This document shows positions 48,453-59,810 of a stretch of DNA of 64,000 nt, one piece after another. The translations under genes were made by a program, and so were the position numbers. The stretch spans positions 284,908,140 through 284,972,139 of the forward strand of contig CM046875.1 of assembly GCA_025667525.1 (NCBI GenBank). The letters are read 5' to 3'. A model generated the notes under the pieces. It saw nothing but the letters and a program-made list of their open reading frames with translations. It did not search any database and was not told where the DNA came from. The stretch's first letter is position 1, and every line of letters starts with the position of its first letter. Origin of the DNA: Glebionis coronaria (Eukaryota; Streptophyta; Magnoliopsida; Asterales; Asteraceae).

Positions 48453-48750
48453 CAGGGGCGGACACACCTTTGGGTACGGGTTGGCGGCGCCCCCTATAGC
48501 TAGACCAAAAATGCGAAACTATAGTGTATCTTTTCATTAATTTTGAGCCTTTTTTTAAAGTGCCCCAACTCGAAACTCAAATTGCCCCCCATTTACATAT
48601 TAAAATCCAATATTTAACACTCTAATACCTAAAAATCTCCAATTTTTTAGTTAAAATACTCGATTTTTTTATTCGGATTTTAAGTTTATCGTCTTGCTAT
48701 TGTGAAGAAAAAAATTGCCCCCACAGTAGGATTTTCTGCGTCCGCCACTG
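48453..48750. mobile_element. 298-bp hAT-type MITE inside the Helitron
   Basis: Ends CAGGGGCGGACACA and TGCGTCCGCCACTG are inverted repeats of the common plant hAT type (CAGxGGCGGA). Flanks GTGGTGAC and ATGGTAAA agree at 5 of 8 positions, a decayed 8-bp duplication. Confidence 0.7.
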
Positions 48751-50412
48751 ATGGTAAATTAATAGACGTTCAATCAGCTTATACGATATAATGATTACAC
48801 TCCGTTGCTTAAATTTGTTGCAATATCAAGACCAAGTTTTGAAGTACCACAATTCATCAGAAAAACACCCAAAGTACTAAAGTATATCGACCTGTGATAG
48901 TGACGGAAATTTGGTTCTTATTATCCGTCAGTGTCAAGAAAGTGTAAATTAAAAAATAGACATTTACGTGCATGCAATTATGCAAATCTAAAATCTATAC
49001 TTTGCATTAAAAAATTTAATTATAAATCTTATAAAATAATCATACATTGTATTATTCCAACAATGTTGATTGCATGTGCGTTTTGTGCATTTGAAATTGT
49101 TATACGTATGTTAATTTTTACTTTGTGTATAAACTATAATTATACTTAGAGCTAACAAACATTGGTGTTCTTGGCAACCTTGCGTAGCCCTATAATTTTA
49201 TGGTAAAATTGTGGAATAAATGTTTTAATAATACAAATCTATAGAAATAAAATTTTGAAGCACATAATATTACTCTAGTTGTTTGACTTTCTCAAGCAAT
49301 CAGTGACGGAGAAAAAAAATTGTGATTACGGGGACATCGTCACATTGAGCTAAATCTTAGATAACATGAGGTTTCATTTTTTACGTAATCTGCAACACAT
49401 TGGGTGATTAGGTCAAGCTTTATATAAAGGTCTACTACGTTAACACTTATTATAAGTGTAACCACTTAAAATTAACTAAATTATTAAGAAAAGAAAAATA
49501 GTTACCCTGAAAAAGTCACACGGATAAAAGAAGGGCGAGGATACACATACCCCCTAAAATCACCGTATGTACCCCCCCCCCCCTATATTTTCGAATTTTT
49601 TTATTTTTTAAATTTATTTTTATAATTTAATATATGTTATAAAAGTAGGAAAATGGAAATACGGAACGAAAATTATAACGTTTGATAGTCAAAAGTATTA
49701 AACTGACAAAAACTACGGAATAGAAACTGGTAAAAAGGACTGTAAAATGGGAGACAAACACAAGTGGATGGTACCTTTATGTACTTTTTATAGTAGCACC
49801 TAAAAGAATTCAGATTTGCTCAGACAACGAATTAAAGATTATACTGCTTATCTTTGTGGCCATAACTAAACTAATTAGACAGTTACGTATGTTTAAATTT
49901 CATGATGGCAAATAAATAAGAAAAGCAGATAATGTAGGTTATACGATGGTATAACATTCATATAGTTTGAAAATGAGAAAAGTATATACAGTATAATACT
50001 CCGTATTAGATTTTGACCCATTGTCCCACTCAAAACCATCCTCACGCACTTTCATATTCCCCTATTATCTTTTTCTTCTCCAATTTTCTAACTGAACAAC
50101 CCACTGGATAAACAACTGTTTTTCATTAGAGGGGCTTTAACTGTGGGCAAAGTTGTGAGAACCATGAAGGCATTTTATGTTGTTGGGGTGGGCACCAGAC
50201 TTTTTCAGTTTGACTTCATTTGTCACATGGTTTGCAGATAGCATGCAATACCTTTTCCCCTTGCAACATATTTCTGCTAGAAACCATAAAAACCACCTTG
50301 GACATGTGCATCAGTGACAACCAAAACTAATTACAAAAACCTAAATAATAATAATAATCACAACCTAGTGGCAATAATTGAGTTGTTTATGGGTTTTTGA
50401 TACTTTGTGGGT
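48751..50412. other. Helitron interior, nothing recognised
   Basis: AT-rich, with short ORFs only (for example + 48931-49149). A C13 run is at about 49568. I see no gene family. Confidence 0.4.
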
Positions 50413-50428
50413 AGAAAGTGGGAACTGG

Positions 50429-50584
50429 ATCGTAAACCAAATGATCTAGGTCTTTTCTAGTTTCGTCTTTTGTTAGATGGATTTGTATATATTTTTTTCT
50501 TGAGCTCGCTCTTAGAGCTCTTTGTTTCCCTCTGTTTCTTTTGCCTTTTTTGGCCAATAATATCTTTGCTTTTCAAAAAAAAGA
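50429..50584 (+). mobile_element. 5'-truncated LINE 3' end (156 bp)
   Basis: Ends in TTTTTGGCCAATAATATC...TTTTCAAAAAAAA, the usual tail of plant L1 LINEs. It is flanked by a perfect 16-bp duplication AGAAAGTGGGAACTGG (50413-50428 and 50585-50600), a hallmark of target-primed reverse transcription. A SINE mobilised by such a LINE is less likely because no Pol III box is visible. Confidence 0.85.
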
Positions 50585-50600
50585 AGAAAGTGGGAACTGG

Positions 50601-53550
50601 AATACCTGAGTAGGATGTTGTCTTGGTCCATACCCAACATTATTAACTGAAATGTTAGCGATGATGGATGCTCTTTCGCGCAATGTCACTTCTAATATGT
50701 TTGATTACAGTCATGTTTGAATACCATTCGACCGTCCCCATAGTGTCTGCCCAATCCAAAGATTTCAGATACCAAATTAACCCACTTAGCAGTGTAAATA
50801 AAAAATAATTCACTTTATTATGTTGTAGCATGTGCTGATCTAGAACGAAAGACTGGTTAATAAATGGGACTTAAGTGCCCTATTTTTTTTCCAATTGCAC
50901 TTTAGATGGTAACAAAAACAGAAAACGTGCATGTAATAGATACAAAGGAAGCCATATTTGTGACCATGTTATGGTAAAATCAAAGTCGTTTACCTAAAAG
51001 ATTGTCAAATAAAAGGTGTTTGGCACCTGCCATTGCGGCGGTGCTGTGTTTGGTTTCAACCGACACCCATCAAGCTACGACCAAGAATCATATGCTTAAC
51101 TAATTTGATTTTATGAAAGAAATCATAGTGGTTATCACCTCGTTGATTTTTGTTTATTTTCTGAAGATGGCAAAAAAACTGTGTTACACCAAGATTGGAA
51201 AAAGGAATCGATTTCAGTAAGCTTAGCAACAAAAGTATACCTTATCGACAGCGTCTCCCAGTGAGGGAATGTTCTCATATTTAAAGTAGACTTCAGGCCT
51301 CGTAATATAACAGGTTACCCTTCTGCACAATAGTTCCAAAATTTCAAGCCATAAAGAACACAGTAAGGTGAAACATAAGTTTTACTATAGCAAACATCAA
51401 CCTAAAACCTAATAATACATTATTGACACAATAAGCAACATTTCTGTGTAGAAAATATCTAAGTTTGGAGGGCTGCTATTTGGTGTATTTGTGCAGAAAA
51501 AGTTTGTATAGTCCAAAACCCGCAGAAATTTATGTAGTATGTAGAGTTAAATTTTCCTTAACCTTTACCAGTTCACCCTCATTGTCTGTGTCATAAATCA
51601 TAATCCTTAAATATTGTTGCATTATTGTCAGATGTAAAACATAATAAAGTAAAGTTCATTAATATATATGTGAAATGGGTTGAGGCTTTTAGTTAGTCCA
51701 AATACCTGCTCATAAAACATTGTTTTGTTGTAGTTTCTAAATGTAGTCATTACCTTCTTTTGAGCTATAATGGCATAAAACAATCAAGGGGATGTTTGGA
51801 TCAATAGAACTTATATAAGAAATGTGTATAGGTAAGCACTAACTCCCTCACGTTCACTTTGAAAACTACTTTTGTAATTGTATTGTGGTGGGAGAAAAGA
51901 AACGTTTTCTCATATTACACATGAAAAAGCAACACCCACCTTTATCATATTTGTGTCTCATGCAATCTGCAACCATGTAAAGACTTGTACTCGGTTTCCA
52001 AATGGCCGTTGGATCCCTCAATGTCTTCTTTGTAGCTGCCATCTGGGTGATGTGCGCTCCTGCACTCTGTGAGTTCTGTTTTTTAAGAGAACCCACAACA
52101 ATGTCAGTAAGTGAAGTGTCATAAAGGATTACAAAAACACAAATGGTATTTTATTAACCTCTAGTTACATGTGTTAAACATTATGTCCCGTAAACTTTGC
52201 AAATTGAAACCTTCGATGCTCTATGATTCATTATAATAGGAAATGACCCAAATAACCATCTTTTCATATTACTAAGACTATATAACTGTATTACAGTCAC
52301 AAAAATGCCACGTGCTTTTTTATCCATAGATCAAATCAAAGCCAAAATATCCAAAAGTCACTGTTATCTAATTCAGTTAAACTACTTTTTATCTATAGCA
52401 ACTGTATATCTCATGCATAGGAAAAAAATGGAATCACAAATATTTTGGTACATAGCAACTAATTATAAAAACGTTCACATCAGCGATCCAATCGGTCATT
52501 GTGTACCAAGCGTGTTTACAAAATTGGTTGTGTACATCTAGATATCATCTTGTAATGCGCATATGATTAACAAATGAAAGTCCTATAAACCCCAACTATA
52601 CTAAATTGTTCAAGTCATTATATGACAGCAAGACACATTTCATTTTTTTATAATTTCTATACTATGTGTTTCAAGTAAAAGGAAAATATCAGAAACAGAA
52701 ACGAACACATCTTAAGAGTAAATCAGAAAATTCACCTTTCCTAAACCTACTACAGATTCAACCTTAAAATGTAAGGGTGTATATTCTTAGTCTTTCCAAA
52801 CGATGATCAATTCCATGTTACTCATTTGATATATTCCTAAACGCAAGTTGTTGAAGGCTGAAGTTAGCATAAATGCACCATGAAAAACACGTAGTTGTAG
52901 TATGTCTCATACCTAGGGAAAAATGGGCCGACAAATATTTTCCTAGACAGCTAGTACCGTTGTAAAAACATTTTGCATTTGTGATCCAGATGCTCGTACG
53001 TGTATCAGCTTCTAAGTTGACGTCGAGCGTTTCAATGTTGCTTTAGTTTCCCCATATTTACGGTAGAATGATTATAGAAGCTACCACCATATAATGTAAC
53101 GGGAATCCAAAACTCAGTACCTACTTTTTCAAGACAATGGGCAAGGGGTCGAGACAAACTATGCTCGGTTGGGTCGACCGGAAAATGATATTTGAATTAC
53201 AGAAATACCGAGATAATACCCAGAATCATTAACATAGACTCGTGAATCAAACATCAATCACTAACCGAGCAAATTTCTTCCGGCTTATACGTTGGTTTCC
53301 ACGCAAGTGTTTCTTCCAACATTTTTTTGATTTATATACTTTCCACTTCAGGGCTTCTAGATATCTTCTCAAGCATGATTCAGTGTAGTACAATTACGTC
53401 TAGTAACCGGTCCAAGAGTAGCTTTAAGCTCATTGACCTGCACAACAGCCATCAGATTCGAGTTATTAAGTTACTATCATTGACGATAGTACCAAAAGTT
53501 AATAGATATTCTTAAAACTCATCTAAAACTACTAATGTTTGTTGCTTGTC
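50601..53550. other. Helitron interior with unassigned open stretches
   Basis: Minus 52096-51866 is open (QSAGAHITQMAATKKTLRDP...), and the + strand at 51878-52072 is open too. Neither is recognised; either could be a captured exon. The rest is AT-rich with no visible domain. Confidence 0.3.
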
Positions 53551-53960
53551 TCAGCCTGTGCTTACCTTAGATTAAACTTTCAGCCCAGGAGGCCTCTGCT
53601 CTTTTTATTTCTAAGAAGTACCACGACACCCAAAGATGGACATGGAGAGACAACTGCAACTGTGGATAAACATTTGATTAAATTGTGATAACACGATAAA
53701 ATAAGCGCAAAAGAAAACTGGGATATGAGTGCTTACCTTAGAATCAAATTTCAGCGTGGGAGGCCTCTATTCTTCCCTTTTCTTCGTTCGTATTCGTAGT
53801 GAGGTCTGCAAATAGGTACTGGGCATTCTTTGCCAGCCACAAACTGCACATTCGCGTTTTCCGTCTGAAAACATGGTCTTTTCCAATTGTGAAGAACATG
53901 TAAAGCTCTTTTTTGCTGTTCATAATCGATACATACAGATGTTCTATTTCCATCAAAAAA
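53551..53960 (-). other. Duplicated exon-edge-like segment in the Helitron
   Basis: TGCTTACCTTAGA...TTTCAGC...GGAGGCCTCT occurs near 53560 and again near 53732, about 170-180 bp apart. On the minus strand the second copy ends an open stretch (53956-53744) at a stop and a GTAAGCAC donor-like site. Captured gene DNA is possible, but the source is unknown. Confidence 0.35.
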
Positions 53961-54323
53961 AGAAAAAAAAAGGAATCCTTCTAATGAGAAAAAAAAGTGT
54001 GAAACCTGAGATTTATGATGAGAAAAAAGATATTCTTGGCTCTCGAATATTGAATTAGAATTGGTACGAATATGGTTAATTGCTTTAATTGGTACAAATC
54101 TGATTGATTATTGATCCCATTGGTGTGGCGATATATTCGGTGTTACTGATTAGGGTTTCGAGAAACGAATACAAAAGAAGATTGGCGATATATGTGTTAA
54201 TAAATCGGTGATTATTTTATTGAGTTTTATTTTGAGCCCATAATATTTTAAGCCCATGCTGACGTGGATTAGTCTCCTGATAGATGACGTGGCAAATCCC
54301 TCCTCTTATATATAATGTAAAGA

Positions 54324-54533
54324 TATATATATAAATATATATATATAATCTAAGTTATATATATATATTAAAATAACACTTCTCAGTCTGGCCTTGTCGG
54401 TAACTCGGGAATTCTTCGGCACCGTTATAGTCAAAAGATTTTTAGAAATTTTGAGAAAATGTTTATAGTTAAAAGATTTTGAAATGTTTTATTCAAAACC
54501 TCAGTTTTAAAAATCTTTCGTTCTCTATAACTA
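54324..54533 (-). other. Gypsy-2 leader beyond the Helitron
   Basis: TA-rich start, then sequence homologous to gypsy-1 23890-23975 (AAAAGATTT...TTTCGTTCTCTATAACT). No coding. Confidence 0.55.
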
Positions 54534-54547
54534 GAGTTCTGGTACCA
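54534..54547 (-). other. Gypsy-2 primer-binding site
   Basis: The minus strand reads TGGTACCAGAACTC 3 nt from the LTR, a diverged tRNA-iMet site (TGGTATCAGAGC). Confidence 0.7.
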
Positions 54548-54550
54548 AAT

Positions 54551-57500
54551 TGTAACACCCCCAAATATTCATACTTTAGTTCAGCGGAAGAGTCGTTGGT
54601 GTTACGGGATAGCACATTACTCAGATCATAGACAACGCTTAAAAATCATGTCGTCTGATAATAAAGCATTTTCCATTCATAAATATCAAGTTACATAGGT
54701 CCCAAGTCATAGTATTTCATACAATTTTTACAAAGCATTTGAATGGAAATTGTTATTTAAGTGCGGGACATGAATTCTTGTCGTCTTCCCGAGAATTACC
54801 TTCAAGTACCTGAGATAAAACATGTTAAAAGAAAAGGTCAGCGAAAACGCCGAGTGAATTCATAGAGTTTAATAAAACCATTAACATATCATCGGTAAAT
54901 ATAATTGTTACTGAAAATCATTTTATACAATTCCTTGTATTAGGCCATAAAATAAGCCAACAACATTTTATACAAATCTTTGTCAAAATCATAATATAGG
55001 CTTTTGCCTTCAAAACCATTATACGAACCAAAAGATCCCGTATTGCTAGTCAGGCAATATATCGTAATTCAGTGTGTATAGCAGTATTTTCGTTATTGGA
55101 TTATTATAAGCCGCATGACATTGCTACCTTACTATAACAAACAACGGGTAGCTAACCTGAAACTCATTTGCCCATCTAAAACAGCGTGTCGTCACAATAA
55201 TCACGCTATGGAAATCTTCTCATACATAAATTCGCTTACCAATCAATGTGGCACGACGGAGATCAACCGTCAGGGCGCGAACTGGGGTGATCGTCCCCAA
55301 ATAGTACTATTATATGCATAAGCGTCTACCAAATCCTGGTAGTTCACAATTCTTGCTAATGGGACTTTTAGTGACATAACCTAACCTTAATAATCCATTT
55401 TATTTCATACATCGGGTCATATAGTCATTCATCGGGTCATATAATCATTCGGGTCCAAATCAATAAACAAACAATCGGGACAACTGGTGTCCTATTTTTA
55501 ATAAAACTAACATGTTATCTCCCTCGCGGGTTTAGGAAACATTTCATAAAAACATTTAAAAGAGTGTGAGGCTATGAACTCACGTTGATTGGGAAAGGTG
55601 GTTATCGGCGATTTGGATGTACGGTACGTGCTTCAATCACGGAAACCTAGACAAATGATACTCGTCTTAGAATCTTGTCCAATGACTTTATAAAACAATA
55701 ACTATGTATATATATGATAATTTTATAAATATGATGATGATCAAGTGGGATTGTACATCTTTATTTACTCATTATAGTGTCATGTGTTGGTAAATTTTCA
55801 TACTAGTTTCACTAGTTTAACTTCTTTACTTGTCAAGGCCCAATAAGACCATTACCTTATATTAGTCCATCTTATACATTTAACATCAGTCCTATGCTTA
55901 CATGTTGGGCCCAAGTGGGTTAAGCCCAATAAGCAAGTTTAATAGTGTTTAGCCAAATTAGTTGGATTAATAGTCCAATAAGGCTAATTTGGCCCGTTAA
56001 TGTCCGTATGTTATAAAACTTGGGTTTTATCAGTTTTTTTACATGTACTATGTACTTATATATCAGTATATGAGTTATAAAAAGTTTACATTAGACGTAT
56101 CCGACCGTCTAAGTTTTAATTGACGAAAACGTTAATTTTACGGTTTTAGCCGAAAAGACGTAAAACTTATGTTTATAGTTTTATAACTTATAAACTTATC
56201 AAATTGTCATCTTTATAAAATGTCCCATTTATTTATTATATTACATACTTATATAAATGTAATATATAAGTTAGTGGGTTTTAATTTACATTTTATACTA
56301 TATTTATTTGAGTGCTATTATAATACTATTATACTTTAATTTCACAAATCTGATTTTTAGTTTCACTCTCACCATTTTTATCATATCCTGAGTTATACAA
56401 GGATATAGAAGCTAATTTTTGGATGACATAAACTTCATATTATTTGTTACAAATAACTTAGTTTTAGCTACTGCTCAATCCAAGTCTAAGTGTCCTTAAC
56501 AGTCGTCACAAAACAGACTATTCAGATTGGTACATCAATTTTGTTTTGATCATATCTCACTCACTATAATGATTCCATTAAATGGCCAACTCTCACATGT
56601 GTACAGGACTTAATAATTATTGTATATTGATTTTTCCATACCATTTTATTAGTTTAACATATGGTTGTTTACTACTTTTATACAGCCAACTAAATTAAGC
56701 AAGATTTTAACCTTTTTACATATGGTTTTCCATCTTTTTAACCATGTTTATCAACACATGACCCCCACACAATATTTTTATCATCATATATCATCATATA
56801 CATATACATTAGGAAAGAAAATACATTTTACATTTACAAAATAACAATGAAAATGGGAAGAATGATCTTGTTTACCAACCAAGACTATAACTTGTCTTTT
56901 GATGACAACACCTGGAGGTACACCATATTTATCTTCAAGATCACCTTCTACCAAGAACACTTGTTGAGAAATCAGCCCTAGGACACAAGCAAATCACCTC
57001 CTTGGATGTTATTATGATCACCAATCAACAAGGCTTCAAAGGTTCTTCATCATATGTGTAGATAACTCAAGATTTGTGGTTAAAATTGATCAAAATGGGG
57101 TGTTTGATGGTGGTTTTTGGACGGCAAGGGTGAGAGGAGTGAGAGGATTTTATGGTGGTTTGCATGAGATAAAATGTGTAAATGGTTTGGTGAAAATGGT
57201 TTTGATGGTGTGTAGCTTGTTTAGCTAAGTAAAGTTAACAAGTGTAAATTGTTAGCTTACAAGTTTGACACCTCAAAGGTGTGGTTAATAAGCTTGTCGT
57301 CCCATGTAGTGGGGGTGGGGCAAGTTTATCTTGTCTCATCCCCATTTAATTACGGGTACTCATCGATTCTAGTTTCCTCGATTTGCGTCTCCTCGGGTCG
57401 TTTTACGAAAAACGTTTTTATAAATTATGAATCAACGGCACAAAACAAATCTAATAAAAATTGTCTCATCAAAAACGGAGTTCAAAAACGTAAATACGTA

Positions 57501-57845
57501 AACCTAGGGTTTCCGGTTTAGTCGTAAAGGATGTTAAATTATGAACGTAAGTCTTGATCTCTTCTCGTAAATTTGTGAGTTTATAAACCAACACAAATTT
57601 AAAATCCCAAAATAATATTCACGGATAAATTTTGTTTCCTGAAATGTCAGACTGTCACCATAAAACGGTGTATGTTAATGTAAGCACGTAACGTAGAGTC
57701 CTCCAGTTTAAACGTAGTCGATGCTACTTCAAGACGTAAACCCAAATTTCTTCCCATAAATGAGTGAGTTCATATTATAACATTAAAATAATGTTTTTAA
57801 ATAATTGAGAATAAAATATCGATCATAAATTGACGGATTGTCACA
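54551..57845 (-). mobile_element. Gypsy-2 5' LTR (3295 bp)
   Basis: Partner of 30476-33881, in direct orientation, with a ~110-bp deletion near 55030. Followed by the AAGAC duplication and then copia RT. Confidence 0.95.
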
Positions 57846-58023
57846 AAGACCCATTAGGACCAAGTGGGTGCTCAGAAACAAGAAGGATGAGAGGGGCATC
57901 GTGGTCAGAAACAAGCCAGACTAGTAGCACAAGGATACACTCAAGAGGAAGGTATAGATTATGATGAAGTCTTTGCCTCAGTTGCCAGAATTGAAGCCAT
58001 TAGACTTTTTCTGGCATATGCTT
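57846..58023 (+). pseudogene. Copia reverse transcriptase, resumed fragment
   Basis: Reads [20 protein letters not shown], then, after a one-base loss near 57915, [20 protein letters not shown] followed by [13 protein letters not shown]. These are the first copia RT blocks and join directly to the WILVD sequence at 30450 across gypsy-2. The catalytic YVDD block, RNase H and 3' LTR are not in the window. Cut at 58023 by the next element. Confidence 0.95.
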
Positions 58024-59621
58024 TGTAGAAACTAGAAGGGGGGAGGGGGGGGGGGGGGGGTGAATAGTTTCTATTCTATTATTCATCTAATTTAAACTAC
58101 TTTGAATAAAGTGTGTATCAAAACTATCTTTTGCTTGAAGCTAAGTTGCATAATGATTAGGTTCAATTCAAATGCAATAGCAATGGTAATAGGTAAGTAT
58201 AATGATAATGAAATAAGTAAAGAGTAAGGAAAGAGACAACCTAGTGACAAGACACCAAGATTTATAGTGGTTCGACAACGAGGCTCTATCCTCTTTTCTA
58301 CTCCACTCCTCGAGTACACCTACTCGAGATTTCCACTATATCCACAAGCTCCCTTCTTGGCGGAGAAAGCCTTACATCGTCGCTTACATTATTTTCCGAC
58401 ACTAAGCTATATGTCGAGACCTAATCATTAGCTAGGACCAATCTACACAACGTTGCCTACTTCACAATTTAACGACACAAGGCTAGATGTCGAGTTCTAA
58501 TCTCAAGGTAGAACTAATCTTCACGACGTTGCCTACTTCACCATTTTACGACACAAGGCTAGATGTCGAGTTCTAATCCAAAGCTAGAACCAATCTTCAG
58601 GAATCTTTACTTTTAACCTAAGTGAGAAATTCACACAATACAACTACTAATCACTTTCAAGTTTAGTGAGAACTCACAAGACACAACCACATCACTTTAT
58701 AGTTTAGTGAGAACTACTACACAAATCTATTACAACTCAACTAGACATATCCAAGTACACACATGTAGCTTGGATCTACACAACACAAATCCAAGCAAAC
58801 ACATATGCAATGGATGTACACAACAAATTCAAGTATTCATAAATAGCTTGGATGAACACAACTAGTCCAAGTATATCATAAATACAAATAGATCAACAAA
58901 AATAAAAAGGTTAACATAATGAACATGACTAATTCATGGATTCATCTTTATCACAACACTAGTGAGTGAGTGATCTTCTCATTGGAAAAGGTAAAGGAGG
59001 GGATCAAGAGGATAATCATATGTAAACATACTTAACACATTAAGTGATCATTTACTAATGATTATGCTATAGAAAAGAGAAAGGGGGCTCAGAAAAACGT
59101 CCAAGACGCTTATTGGAAAATGAGATTTGATCCACTATTTATAGAAGAAAAAGTCCAACGGATAGCTGGGCGCGGATCCTTAACTAGCCGGTGGTTCCAT
59201 ATCGCTAAGGAACCGCCTAGCTATTTAAGGTACCGCCCAGTAGAGTCCGCTCCCTTTTTTGTCTTTTAGTAGGGTAGGAATATCTGAGGTTTTTTAAACC
59301 TTCAAAGCATATTCTTATGGCATATGGAATATGCCATTTTCAAATTTACATTTTCCATTTTAATAAAACATTTTCTTAAAAAGAAAGTTTATTAAAAAAT
59401 CTTTTGTCATATTAACAAAAGTGAGTTTTAAGGATAATCACTTTAATGATCACTAAGTATGATTAAGAAAAGTTAGTGATATGATTATTACCTTGATGAT
59501 AGTGTTAGTTAAATAATTCGTTTTGTGTTTTACACTAAATGTGTTGTATAGTTTGTTGTGATCAAAACTAAGAAAGATCAGTTAACACTAATAATGTTTT
59601 TAGGCATCACTTGCATTAACA
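58024..59621 (-). mobile_element. Sirevirus-like copia LTR (about 1598 bp), 3' LTR on the minus strand
   Basis: On the minus strand it starts TGTTAATGCAAG at 59621, right after the PPT AAAAAGGGGGAGAT. It ends in a C-rich run then CTAGTTTCTACA at 58024. The C run reads as G18 on + at about 58043. A TATA box CTATAAATAG is at 59134-59143 on the minus strand. The LTR end position is by TG...CA ends and the break in copia RT; the target duplication (TGCTT before it) cannot be confirmed because the other end is outside. Confidence 0.7.
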
Positions 59622-59810
59622 ATCTCCCCCTTTTTGATTACGACAAACTATAAACTCATTTACGTAGAAACACAAAATATCAAATTATTAACGAGTTTAT
59701 CACTATCATTTCTCCCCCTTTGTCGTAGCAAAAAGGTAAGCACAAGTCTTCGAAGATATCCAGACTTTGCTAGTAGCTCCCCCTTGGTGGTTGCTCCCCC
59801 TTTCTTGGGG
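59622..59810 (-). other. Multiple polypurine tracts of the Sirevirus-like element
   Basis: Four GGGGGAG runs on the minus strand (at about 59624, 59712, 59777 and 59793) within 180 bp of the LTR. Clustered multiple PPTs upstream of the 3' LTR are a known Sirevirus signature. Confidence 0.75.

Larger units (their letters stand above)
48087..54323 (-). mobile_element. Non-autonomous Helitron (6237 bp)
   Basis: On the minus strand the element starts TCTTTACATTATATATAAG at 54323, preceded by A. It ends with the hairpin CCCGTCC-ATC-GGACGGG (48115-48099), then TTTTGCCACTAG, then T. The TC start, a stem-loop 12 nt before a CTRR end and insertion between A and T are the Helitron hallmarks. No Rep/helicase ORF is present. 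It holds a hAT MITE, a LINE tail and unassigned exon-like pieces. Confidence 0.8.

Noticed and set aside
49560..49590. C13 run as a PPT
   Set aside because: No LTR boundary, PBS or coding context nearby; treated as a simple homopolymer.
57249..57521. 90-codon + ORF in the gypsy-2 LTR (also 33310-33552)
   Set aside because: It lies within the LTR on the strand opposite the element and has no recognised domain; conserved only because LTRs are paired.
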